Assembly: GCA_031216445.1 (NCBI GenBank)
Contig: CM062210.1
Location: 10,365,501-10,429,500 of the forward strand
DNA from: Lateolabrax maculatus
Taxonomy: Eukaryota; Chordata; Actinopteri; Acropomatiformes; Lateolabracidae
Reading direction: 5' to 3'
Length of the DNA: 64,000 bases
The notes beneath the pieces were generated by a model that worked only from the letters and a program-made list of their open reading frames with translations, searched no databases and had not been told where the DNA came from. This document shows, piece by piece, positions 1 to 13,200 of this stretch (positions are counted from its first letter, which is position 1; each line of letters opens with the position of its first letter). A program made the position numbers and the translations under genes.

Positions 1-1653
1 TGGATTTCACTACTGAACTAGCAGACAGAATTAAAAAAAAAAAATCAACTGACCTGCAGCTTATATGTCAAAGACAGCAGTTCATCTTTTGCTCAGGTAT
101 ATCTTCAGTGCAGTGATTATGTTTAATAATTACCCTTTTAACCAAGAATTTCATAGTACAGTAGGTCTGACGAACGGCAACATTCACTGGCCTTCACACA
201 ATCATCTCTCTGTCCACTAGAGGGCCCCAAACACCCAGGAACTGATAATCAACGTCAGATTACTCTTGCTGATAAAAGGAGGTTCACTGTTTCACATGCT
301 TGCCGCACCATTTTTTTTTTTTTAAAGCCTAGACTACTAAATAACTACTATGTACATCAGATGACCATTAGAAATGGAGAAGCCATTACAATACAAAGCT
401 CAAATGATGCATCCCTTCAGTTGTTGTTGATTGTTGCAATAGATTAGATACAAATCATTTTACTTTGAAGAACTCGTATTTAAAAATGGGTCAAATTTGT
501 TAAGAAAACAGCAGTTTCGCCACATTTTCTTTTTTGCATTCCAGTTTCAAGTACAATCACATCTAGAAATACAGTAGCTTCAGCACATGGTCAGAGATGA
601 GATACCTTTCTTGTTCCTTTCTCCTGTTTTCCATTTGGCTAATTATTACACACTGTAATAATAAAGTGATGTGATGTGTAATGAAAGAGAGATTTCTTGC
701 TTACTGACGAGACTTGACTTTTCATAGATGTCATTAAACACTGGACCATCGGTGACTGGGGCTTTGAGCTACGCGGTTACCTTGCCAAGACGAGGAGCGT
801 CGTCCACCGGTCGCAAATGACTCGAGCTCAAACCCGAAAGCTGAGGCCAACAAAGCAGAACGTCGTCGCTCGGCCGAGAGGACAGTGACTGGCTATTCGG
901 TATTTAGCGTTTACCCTAGGAGCCAGCTTCGTGTACTGGACTGGCCGAGACAGCCTGAGAGGCACTGTTACGGAAAAGGAAGAAATAAAAAGAGGTGAAA
1001 CAACAAAACAACATGTTAACCAGACAAGAGAACAGGTGAGAATGGCTCAAATACGAGAGAGATTTGCTGATATGTTCACAGCTAGAACTGTACGGGAAAA
1101 ATGGGATTAGGAATGAGCCGACGACAACATGGCGGTGTGTGTGACTTGAGCAGAGAAGAAGAGGTACCGAAGTAGTATACAGAGGGAGCTGTACATAGGA
1201 TCTTGCATAGTACAGGTTTGTCAGTTGTGCTTTAGATGCTGTGTTGATGATCTGTCTGTACAGAGATTTTAATGCCCTGCCCTATAACAGTAGCACCGTG
1301 TGATGTCTTTACATCGTCCGAAACCTTCGAGTGGAGAGGCCTGACCTTCGGCGTGGACGCTGTGTGTGGCTGCAGCTGATGATATGCCCGGAGTAAAAGA
1401 ACATCCCGTCAGTCTCCTGTTACTGTTGTAACTTGTTATCATGAGCAACAATGAGCAGCCCTTCGAGGATGGTGGTGGTAGGGGGGGGGGGGGAGGCGCG
1501 CCTGTGTCTCTGCCTGTCAGTCCCTACGGCGGCAGCGGCGGGGCCCCGCCTGGTGTCTGGTCGGTGTACGGCGGACACTGTGTGGTGCGCAAAAACACAA
1601 AAACAGGAAGGCACATGTCAGGAGGAACCTCCGGAGGGAGGCCTGGTGTGCTC
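1..1653 (-). other. slco5a1: slco5a1 3' UTR and downstream flank
   Basis: No coding sequence is visible. ATTAAA hexamers on the minus strand occur at 1268-1273 (about 380 nt past the stop) and 122-127; no AATAAA on that strand was found before the window edge. Either could be used, or the 3' UTR may run past the edge. A G run at 1481-1493 (C run in the mRNA) lies just after the stop. A stretch near 770-910 is richer in CpG than its surroundings. Confidence 0.5.
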
Positions 1654-2111
1654 TCAGACATGGGCGGAGCCTCTGGGATGATGCGGCAACAGGATGGGCG
1701 GGGTTATTGCTTTGAGGCCGTTGCCGGGGCAGCTGAGGCTGCTGTGGCCGCGGTCGAGCGGCCGGGCGGCGGGCGGGTCGTGGCGGGGCGGGATGAAGAC
1801 GGGGCAGGAGCGGGTGCGCGCGTGGCTCTTCTGGCCGCCGGCGTGGCAGATGAGCTCGCTGACGGTGCCCAGCGGAGGCAGGCGCTGGCGCCAGCGCTCG
1901 GCCCGGTCCTCCTTGTGCTTGATCGAGTACCAGGTGAGGAAGATGAAGATGAAGCCGACGAACTTGAGGCTGGCGGCCAGGCCGAAGTAGACGAAGCGGA
2001 AGGAGGTGACATCGTACTCCCAGCAGGAGCCGTGCACGCCGCAGTCCTGCTGCCACAGCATGCAGGTGGTGTCGATCACAGCACCGAAGTAGATGGGCGT
2101 GGGGATGTAGG
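1654..2111 (-). CDS. slco5a1: slco5a1 coding exon 9, C-terminus (residues 715-866)
   Basis: 458 bp of coding sequence, acceptor CCCTCAG, ending at TGA 1654-1656. It encodes YIPTPIYFGAVIDTTCMLWQ, then SCWEYDVTSFRFVYFGLAA and helix 12 to FLTWYSIKHKED. The cytoplasmic tail (about 85 residues) keeps the HARTRSCPVF motif seen in the human tail and then diverges into a proline- and arginine-rich end (last residues HPRGSAHV). The last four residues do not fit a class I PDZ ligand because position -2 is alanine. Confidence 0.95.
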
Positions 2112-2850
2112 CTGAGGGAGAGGAGACAGGTTGTGATTGATAACTTCAAATCTGGTAAACAAAACCCTTCGCTGTGGCCAAAATTCAAACTACATACTCA
2201 TTCTCAGCCAGTTTGGTCTATTTAGTGTGTTCACACTGTAAAAGTGACAAACTCAAACGCCCTGAAAACCAACTGATTTTCTCTACGAAGGATGGGGTCC
2301 TTCATTTACACGCTGTTGTCCAGCTTACAGTTTTCATTATTTCAAATGAATGACTCATTTTTAAGTGGGAAAAGCTTGGTTGGAAAAAGTTTAGCAACGT
2401 TTGTAAGGCTTCTTCTATATAGATATTATTATCTTATTTAGTCACCTGTAAGGCTTAAATCTTAAGTGATCTTAAATCTTGATTTTTGGGGGTGCTGTTG
2501 GTGTAGACTACACTATTGCATGACATTTTTCAAAGCTTGTGAAGTTTACAGATTGATCAGTTCCTGTTAGGACACAGTAAAGAACATTCATTTCATGTCA
2601 TGGAATTGGGATATAGCACTTGAATGTACATTGACTGTATTATAAGCGCCATCATTCTACCACTTGGTGGCACCATTTCATGCAGATCAGAGGCAGATCT
2701 TATCCCCTAATTCATGTAAATGGAAGTAGACATAATATTATAAAAACACCTTTCAAAATTATGAATCCAATAACACCATTTACTACAGCCTCAAAAATGG
2801 AATGACTTTAGTGTTGAATCACCTCTGACACAGTGGCTACATAACCCCCC

Positions 2851-2928
<78 letters not shown>

Positions 2929-4229
2929 ACATCTTGAGATGGTTTAAGGAGAGCGATGTGGCAGCTTTATGTTCACACAGCCATACCAAGCAGGTCAGAG
3001 GCATGTTCAGGCAATGCTTACTAACCCAGAGGGGTTTTCTACACTTATCGGCACAAAGGTTCACAGAGGTCCACTACAGTACTGCATCCCTGCTCTCTTT
3101 AAAATTGTGGGTGTTAGCAAGGACAAGAGAGAGAATTAGAGCTGAAGTGTATTACAGACCAGCTGGAAAAACCGTAAGAATTAGAAGAGATATGTGAGTG
3201 GCTGCACTTTGCTCTGGTGACCATTTACTGTCCCATTATTGACAAGTTATTACTTTCACTAAATTACACCCTTTGTGCTTTGTGAAAATCTTTCAACCTT
3301 TAACATTTACTTTAACATTAGTATAGTGTTTTAATATGTTTAGCATTCATCATAGGGCAAATATTCAGGAACTTACCAAGAGTTCGGAGCAAGACAAACT
3401 GCATGCCAAGAGCAAAAGGCCTCTCCTGTTCGTCAACAGACCTGAGGAAGGAGGAAGAGGATGTAAATGATACAGATATTCACTGCATTGCATCCAAATA
3501 ATGCAGAAAGAGAGCTGGGAAGGAGAAATTAAGCTCTGACTGCGACTGGCAGGTGTGCTCCCTTACCTGAGTGTGACGATAATGGCGGAGGGCTGGGCAC
3601 AGGCGGTGATGAGGGTGACGATGAAGAGGAAGATGAGGAAAGGGATGAGAGTGTTGCAGGTGCGGTCGCACTTCCCCGACACAGCGTAGCCATTCTCGTT
3701 CAGGTAGGTTTTAACAATGACCAGCTGGAGCTGGTTGACCTGGCCGCCGGAGGACGGAGTGATGACCTGCCTGCTTTGCACGCAGCCGCAGTCGGTATAG
3801 TTCCTAATCTGTAGTCAAAAACAAATTCAGTAAGTCATGCTATCCATTCAGGGGGTTCAGACTATTTATACTGGAGCTCCATTGAAATATCAAAACTTCA
3901 GACACACACACACAGACTGGGTGGCACCGGCAATGTGAATTAGTGATCTGTAGAAACAATGTGGACATTTCCTTTCCTCGTGTTGTTATAATTTCCTATC
4001 TGACATTGTTGTGGAGTCTGACACTTCCTGTTCTTTCGGCGCTACGGGAGGAGAATGTCAAAGAAAGTCTTTGTGTATCCATTATGATTAATGCGTCCTG
4101 TAGCAAAATTCTCTGAAATCATTTCAAATCAATCTTTTTTTTTTTTTACTCTACTTGATGTATAAATGGCTACATAGCAATTATTTCTCAGACAGGAAAA
4201 CAATGAAGCTACAAGCGCAGCGAGTACAT

Positions 4230-4289
<60 letters not shown>

Positions 4290-7200
4290 GCGCGTTCTCA
4301 CCCCGGTGCTGTCATTGCCCACTGTGCTGCATCCAGCCAGACAGGGGTTGAAATAGGTAATGCCGTCAGAGCCGCAGACCGGAGCGTACTCGTGGATCCT
4401 GCAGCCACAGTTCACGTTACAACTGCCCGTCAAGTTCCTGTGGGTCATCGTCAGGGTTGGCCTGCCCCGACGGACACAGAAAACAAGGTTAAGAAGATGA
4501 AGGGAACCCATCGTATCCATTTACTAGATCGAACTACGACAAAACTGAACCTTTAAGCATGGCTTCTCGGTTACATGTAGTCTTTTGTTTAAAGAATATA
4601 CTGTATAGGCTTTAGGTTTTCATTTCAGTGCAGGGGCTACACGCATCTTTGAAACTCTTGTTTTTCCTAGCCTTTCGAAACCTGGATAATATTAAAATGC
4701 ATTAACAAGGTTGTTTTTCTTTTCACACTTATTTACTCTGTCAGCAAGGCCAAGAGGCAGGGGGTTTGGCCATTCAACTAGCTGTAGGAGCATTTATTAC
4801 TTTCCTACACATGAATTCCTCCGGGTTGGTCTTGGTGCAACCTCTTTTACAAGTGTGGACCTGCTGGGATACATAATTTAGCTCCAGAAAAACTGAAAAC
4901 AAATGTATGGTGCCATGTCGCATTTTACACCACATTTCCCCTCTTTGCTTCCTGCTGCAAAGAGGATAATACTTATTTTTCCTCACTCACCTTCCCTGCA
5001 TGGTATCAATAAAGTTTTGTTGCAGCAGGATAAAAGAGCCAAACAGCCATTAAAATTATATTAATATTGTATATTAGCCAACCCAAAAATATTTTGTTTA
5101 GTGCAGTAATACACTCAACAGCATCACTCACATAAAGCTGAAAGACTGCAAATCTTTGCGACAATGTGTACAGTAGTCTCTGTCACATTATTAATCTGCT
5201 GCACATAATCCTTTTAATTAGCTTTACTGTAGCCCTCCACCAGCCTGTGTGATGTGTGATGATAGAAGAATGGACACAAGGGGGTTTGAGGAAGTGACAC
5301 CTCCAGTGACTCGACAGGCAGTGTGGGAACAATCGCTCTAAGCCAAACAGGACTTTGGCTTCGTTTAAACCAGGAGCAGTGAAGCGAGTCCCGGGTTTTC
5401 TCTGGGAAGCTTTGCGCCGAGCCCTGCGGAACAGCCGGGGACAAGCCCTAACAACACAGCAGCCTCAGAGTGACGCTTGCGCACACACATATGCAAAATC
5501 AACACTCACAGGACATCTCTTTCTGGAAGTTTGTATTTCGATAATGAAACAACCAAATTAAAACCTGCCAAACGCAGGAAAAAACATAAAGTGATACTCA
5601 ACAACATTTTTATATTGGTTGTCAAAGGGGAAGCCCATTTGGGCCTGCCCTGACATAACAGTGTCACATTCCAGACACTGTGTGTGAGGGGGGATTTTGT
5701 GTGTATTTGCATGCATGTAAAAAGGCATCAGCCCTGCTGGACTCACTGCACATGTCCCTTTTTCACCAGACTAAACCCTGGCCTTCGCTGAACCCTCCAG
5801 ATGTTGTGTCACTGTGTTCAGGCTGCACTGCATCAAAACCCAAACTGAGAGCCAAGAGAGCGAGTGGCTTAGTGTGGTTTAGCACTGCAGACACTGAGCA
5901 GGGAGAATGATGGCGAAACAAAGAGTCTTATTTTGTACCAGAGGAAACTGTTATTTACATAATCAATGTATAACCTAGATGTGTTTATTTCAAATACGGT
6001 ACATATATTGCTTGCATTATTTGTGTGTTAATTTTAATCATAGAAAAACATGAAGCACTGATGATCAGAAAGTAAGCATTTTCAAGCAAACGTACATAAG
6101 ATCATCCTGACCTGTGCATTCCAGAGCGTATGTGTAACTAGGCTTGTTATTGAAGGAGTTTCAGAGAGTCCCTGTAGGACAGGGTGCATGGCATCGCTGT
6201 ACTAGGAACAGTTTTTCTTATTTTAGTTTCCTTGTGTAAGAGCGCATTCACATGGGTGTATGTGTAATGGCATACGATCCCATCTTTAATCCATAACCAA
6301 TCAGAGACTCTCTGTGATTTCCATGTTTTGATTTTAGACCAATCAGGAATATCCCAATCCATCAGGGGGAGCGTAGCATGAAAGGTTTAAAAATTGTTGC
6401 TGGGAGGAATGTTGTTGTCTTGCATTCTGAATCTACTGTGTACTAAAAGAGAGTAGAGAGTTTAGTTTTTTTTGTATCTGGTTCCCATGGACCTGATAGT
6501 GGGTATTTATTTTAAGTTATTGAAGGTTGAACAAGAAGAAGAAAAATCAACGACAAAAAAAAAACAAAGGTGTGCTTTGCAGATTCTGATTAAGGGACAG
6601 CTTTATTTTGAAGTCAAAGACCACTAGACAACGGCTTGTAATTAAGCATACAGGCTGAACTCATAATTATGCAACATTTTTGCAGATATTCAAAAACATT
6701 ACAGAACTCGATGTGCCTCTTGGCACTGGGAAAAGGTTGTGAACCTTTGGTGTTTGTCATATCCTTTTTGTCAAACAAACAGTCTCCAGCCTGTCACCTA
6801 CGTCTAGACTAGTGTGTAAGTATAACAAGCGACACAAAGGGTGGGCTTGGGTTGAACATTCCTCATGTGGCTGCTACCAGTGACTAGTGACCAGTGCTGT
6901 TCATAATGAGGAGCCCGACCGGCTCACACGTCTTGTTGAACCCACCGTAAACACAGGCTTAAACAAAGGCTACAGTTATTAATGGGTCAGCTATGGGGCT
7001 TTAAAGGGCACGCTCACTATTTGGCAAATAATCACTTTGATTAACATAGTTGTGTGAAGAGTAAACTTCACAGAGGTTTAGCAGTTTCACCTTTGTGGGT
7101 TCAGTGTTTAGTGAACTTCTAAGATGATGCAGTTGCCTGGCCCATGCAGCCTACAAAGGCAACCAGGTCCATTATCAAAGTATTCTTTTATATATTGGAT

Positions 7201-10200
7201 ACGTATGACTATACGCTCCCAGAATTAACTTTTGAATTTTTAATTGTTAAGTTGAAAATTTTGATTTTTGGCACATGTAAGACAGTTGGTACCATACAGT
7301 ACGATGAGTACAGTAGATGTGTAATGTGTTTGCAGTGCATCATCCAAGGTCATTCCGTGCACGGTGCATCTATGCGTCTGTCTGCATGAGTGTGTTCATA
7401 ACTGTGTGTGCCAACAGACGTCCGCTCTGTATTTCTGTCCGCAGGGCCTGACACATCAGATGACTGTTTGTCAACTGTGCAGCCTGGCTGCTGATGTGCT
7501 GTCGAGCTTCAGAAATAGAGGTGGCAGAGTGATTCACCGGAGCCACGAGCCAGTGTTGCTAATTAATCATTCTCACTTTAACACAACGCCACAACACATG
7601 AAGATGATGGGAGCGGTGACAGCATCCCAGTCCCACAACCTCCTCCAGTATGTGTGTATTTCAGATATAACGTCATATGCAAAGTAATGTTTTTTTTTTT
7701 TTTTTTTTAAATGAGCAGTTTAGAAATAAATGTATACCTGGCTCCCAAGTACCTTATACTTAAAATGATTCATATAGTTTTAGTCATGGAAAATTTGCAT
7801 GTGCTCACACAGGATCTTCTGCATCATAATACTGAAAGCTATCTGTCACATGTCCTCTGCTGTTGCCCCAAAAGGAAAAGCTTGCAGCATGTTTTTGACC
7901 TTGGCTCTTTGCGTTTCATCTGTAATTGTCTGTTTATTGGTACATTTGTCCTTACCCAGTGGTGTAGGGTATGTTGATGCCTCCTAAATTGATGCTCTCG
8001 CAGCCCACTATGAAGAGTGTGGAGAAGCAGAGCAGGGACACCCCGCTGCAGATCATGGCCAGCTTGGCCGACTCTCTGGCGCCGAGCTTCAGCTTCTTGA
8101 TGATGTAGCCCCCCAGCACGATGCCGACCCCGGCACTGGGCACGATGATCACACCTGTGGGTGAGATCAAAGAGAAGAAGAAACAGGTGAGATGGAGGCG
8201 GAACTTCAGAAGTGTTGCAAACAGCACAGAAATAGAGCAGTTCATTTGTGTTAAAAAATGTTAACACTGAATTAATTACTGTAAACCATGACTGACTATG
8301 TGCGATAAGTGTCTGATCTACAGTATTTCAATCAGGAACACTAAAATGAACAACATGTGTCACACGGATGTATGCATGATGTCTTGTTGGACCCGGCTGC
8401 TTGAAAAAGAGACATCAACGCCGATGCGAATTCCCTTGTTAAAGCGAGAATGAATAACTTCAAAGAGAAAAGAGAAAAAACTAAACAGAAAGGGCTTTGC
8501 TGAATCAATGTGAGCAGACTAACTACAGGCTACCAGTGAGTCATTTCAGACTGAGCACGTGCTCTCAGTCCACTAGAGCTAGTCTAATTGACAGCACGAA
8601 GAAAGGCAAAGCTGGCTGTTGTCAGGATGGACCGGGTGGTAAGTGTCATCTTGCCGGAGTTAAGGCCCGGGGAGGCTGCACATGGCAGCCCTCGAGCCCA
8701 GCCACGGGCGTACACGGCCGGGTAACGAGCACGAGGGGTCAGTCAGCGGGGGAGGAGGGTCCTCAGAGATAGGGGATTAACAGAGAAGTACACAGAAAAT
8801 GTCATCTGGCTTCTCCCTCGCTGTATTTATGCGCGTGTGTTTGTGTGTTGGAAAGACGGAGAGAGGGCAAGAGACAGATAGAGAAAGTGCCTCTTTGAGC
8901 ACGCTTAGGGAGAGCTAGGCAACAGGCAGCTGTAGAATAGTATCCTGTAAGTGCATGTTTCTGTGCTAAAACCTTGTGCTTTCTGCAGGATTAAACATGT
9001 ACCATGTTAAACCAGATATCATATCAGTGACACACACATTAATGATTTACACATACTTTATCTGGATTAACAGATGCTGTCATGAATGTGTGATTTTTCG
9101 TAGTTATTTGATAAATGTGTGCATGTATGCATGTCAGTGCTAATTTATTATAGAGCTCCTACGTCAAAGAAGCTGTGGCACTCCTGACAAACGTTTGTGC
9201 AGCTTACAATTGTCAACTGCAGCTTGTGGCGCAGAGACAGAAGGAAAAAAAAAAGCCTTGGACACACAGAAGAAATGAGAGAAAAATAATAAGAGTGAAA
9301 GTGCATATTTGAAAAGCAACAGTGGCTGAGATTAAGGGAGCCACCACTGAAAAAAAAGAGAAAAAGTCACAGAAACAAGCAGAGAGTGGTAACAGCAGCA
9401 TGGGGGAAACTGCAGCTGAGGGAGGGAGGCGTGTGATATGTTACAGAGCTATTTCTGTAGCAACATCTAATGAGCATGTAGAAGTGGTAATTTCGTGACT
9501 TTGATTTATTTTATTTTGATGTCTTTGGTTTCGACATTGCTGTGTTGTTTTTATTTTTCACTGCCTACAGATCGCTTGACAGTCAGTAAGACAAAGCTAT
9601 GACGTCATTTTCTTTATATACCCTTCTTTTGACTTGTCATTCTTTTTCTATTTATTTCTAGCAAGCCACTGTTGATGCTGCTGGACACATGAAATGTTTG
9701 GAATTGACCTTTTGGAATTGGTGCTGGGTAAGTACGGAACAGTGGGTTTTATAAGAGATTCTTTAGCTGAAAACTAAGTTGATGAGAATGGAGAACCTGA
9801 ACCAAAACAGTAAAGGGTAAGGATTACGGTTAGGCCTTAAAACCAAAACAATGAGCTGAAAGACGCTGTAAAGCTCTGTAGAGTTGAGGGGAACTGCAGA
9901 GTTTTGGTGATAATTCTCTGAGTGATCATCACTACAAGTCACCCCTTTTACTTTACATGTAGTCATTTGACCCCTTGTTAATATAAGAATATTCACTATA
10001 GCAGCTTTAAGTTCAAGTTTAAATAATCTTATCAAATTTTTAGCCAAGCTGCTGCTACCTGCAAAAATAATGGCATTCCCTTTAGCTTCAACTCTACTTT
10101 GTGTTTGGTGCAAAATACACAATGTACACATGCAGGTAACTGCAGGTAGTCATTTAGCGGAATAGAAAATATGTTTTATTAATAAGTCCATTTTTGTATG

Positions 10201-13200
10201 TCTGAATATCAGTTTTGTTCTTAAATATAAACTCATGTTGCTTAAAATAGTTGAAAACTAATCCTAATTGGATTACATTTGAAAAAATGGTCTCCAACTA
10301 AAACCAAATCAAAGCCCAACTCCATTTGTACTACTGGATGATATCAAAACATCACAAACAATTCATTTAAACTTGCAAAACTATTGGTCTGGTCTTCCAG
10401 TCGTTCTTAAAACAAAATCCCTCACAATCATTAGGGAAATGTCACAGTTGGTCAAGTCCATCCGACTGCATCCAGGAAGCACTGTGCTCCCCATCAACAG
10501 GAGTAACCTCTCCTCCTTTTGCTCCTCTCCAACCATCATCACATCCCAGCAGCTTGGCATCGTTTGAGTAGCCATGGCAACCGCATCACCCGTTTGCACT
10601 TACCCCTTGTATCCTGGCAACAGGCAGATGAGATGAGGAAACGGTATTGTGTTTGTGTGTGTGTATGTGTGTGTGTATGTGTTTCTAGAGATGACCATAT
10701 GTCAACCAGCAGAATACTTGGCCACACATCAATACACACACACACACACACACACCTTTTTGTTTTCACAGGCATAGTTGAGTTTTCAATCACTCCTTGC
10801 TTTAATAATCCTGATACCAGATCAGTTGTGTATTAGTGCCACTGCCTCAGACACGACTGAAGGACTAGACTGGTTCTTATACACTCTACATATATGGTGC
10901 ACAATTTACAGGCAGAGCAGAGGGTTGTGCGTCTGAGTGTGTGTGTGTGTGCGCGTGACAGCGCTATGATGAATGTGTCTCCCCCAGTCAACAGAGACTT
11001 GTGTGTTACAGTCAGAGGATGTAATGAAGGCTTATCACTGAATGAAAGTCCGCAAGACTCCATGACTCATAGCGCTGCTCTCAGACTGTGAATCACTGTG
11101 TGTACGTGGAGAGGTGAGAACAAATGTGAGCTTAAACTGGTACAGACTAATGGGGTATATAATACGTGATGATTTATCATTTACTGTCCTGTCTACACAC
11201 ATAGAATAAACACAAAGACAGCAACACATAATGAAGAATAAACCATTTTATGTGTATTTAGTGCATTTGTGTAAATATTTTATATGCAGTCTCACAATAA
11301 TAATATATTTGCTTCCTTGGAACCGTTGAATGCGACTCAATAAAGAATGGATATATTATTTTTTTAAACGCTGCAGACTGGGGTAATAAATTCTAATTAA
11401 CTCTTTGCAGAGGGCAGTTTTACCTCATTGATCTAATAGTTTAGGTTATTTCAGATCTTTTCAGGGACAGTTCAATTAACCTATGAAATGTATTAATGCA
11501 TTAAAAGCAAATAAACAGACAATTTCTTCTTCTAAAGATGTCCAACATATCCGCATATATTCGCACTTTTCTCCATTTCATATCTTTTGAAATCGATTAT
11601 CTTTGGGTTTTGGACATTTGGTTAGACAGTACAAGCACTCTGAAGTCATCACCTTTGGCTCTGGGAAACTAATGACTATTTTCTCACATTTTACAAGTTA
11701 AAATAATACTAAAAATAATTATTAATGAAATTAGTTACATCCCTAGTTGTTCTGATTTTTCATTTCATTCAACTGAACTCAAGTGAACTCTTTTTACAGG
11801 CAGCTATATGGGACCATCATGTTCTACTGCACTGTTTTCAATGGAAAATGTTATTCTACTTTATTGCTCAGAACATAATCTAAAGCATCCCCCATTAGAG
11901 GCTCCCACACATCCTCCATGGCGGCCCTCAGGGGACAGTGGCTGCACTGACTCGCAAGACAACTCAAAAATATGTCAGCCTCTACTGTTTGATATGAATG
12001 AGTGAATACAAACAGAAAAAAAAAGTGACAGACACACTGTACAAAGACTTACCAGTGTATATGCTGGCGTTGGAGGCGGGGATACCGAACTGTGATTCAA
12101 TAAACTTGGGAATGAAAGTGATGAAGGCGGTGACGATGGCACACTCTGCCGTGTAGGACAGGCTGACGAACAGGAAGGTCATGTTGCTGAGGATCCTCAG
12201 CGCTGCCTTGGGGAGGTCTGGGGAGGGATACAAGACAAGACAGAGCACTTAATTATGGTGGTGCTGTAATTAACACCCGATCAGTCTCTTAATTTGGCTC
12301 ACACTCCCACACAAACTGAACTCCATGGAACCATCAGAAGAAGAATCATTACTGGAATGGTGTAATTAAGAAAAGACAGAAAAAGCTATATCTGTAACCC
12401 AAATAAACCTTATGTAATAACAACCTTAGGTAATAATAGAGTTAACACCACATTTAAATGTCTCTGAAATACATAGATAAATAATGCATTCAACCATGTC
12501 TCATTACATCTAGATAAGTATCCTTGTTTTGGCAACACAACAACACATAAACAGACAGATGCTCATTTTAGCCTGAAACTCTATCAAACTTTAAGAAATT
12601 CATAAAGCTACCAGAAATGTTTGCTGTACATTGCAAGTACAGGATGTGGATTATGTGCATATTTGCTGCAAGCCCAAAACAAACCAAGCAAATCCAGCCT
12701 GAATGCAGACATCCTTTGTTCACCATCACAAGGACAAACATGCCTTTTATGTTTGCTTGAGGGCAGTGTCCATATGATTTGGTTGACATGATGCAGAATG
12801 CCCTCTCATCCTGACACTGAAAAGTCATGTGGTCAGACTGTAAGTACACTACTGTTACTAGGCAGAATTAAACAGTCTTAACATCTATACTCCAGTACAA
12901 AGCCAATGTGTAAGTGCCTTAAACCAGCATTCTTTGTAATTTCCAGCAGGGGGCCATTACAAAGACTCCAATGGCTCCAAAAAGAAGTCCAATTGTATAG
13001 AAGTCTATGAGAAAATGACACTACTTCTCACTTAATTTATAACACGTAAACATTTTCTTACTGAATTTATGGTCTCAATCAAAAGTTTGTCCTTCAGTGT
13101 AGCATGTATTTTGTAAATTCTGGTCCCGTTTAGAGTAAAATATACGATAACACAGGGTATGCTTTAGGGGGGTGGCTACCTTGTGATTGACATGTTGCTA

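Larger units (their letters stand above)
8155..12052 (-). other. slco5a1: slco5a1 intron 4
   Basis: 3.9 kb. It holds GT and CA microsatellites at 10647-10682 and 10734-10755 and a dispersed repeat relic at 11570-11745. No coding sequence seen. Confidence 0.85.

Noticed and set aside
1441..2115. 224-residue plus-strand ORF starting MSNNEQPFEDGG
   Set aside because: It is antisense to slco5a1 exon 9 and its 3' UTR; its glycine/alanine-rich composition comes from GC-rich coding sequence read backwards and a G run.
6150..6560. Possible solo LTR with CCAAT-like motifs
   Set aside because: No TG...CA ends, no target-site duplication and no second copy were found in the window.
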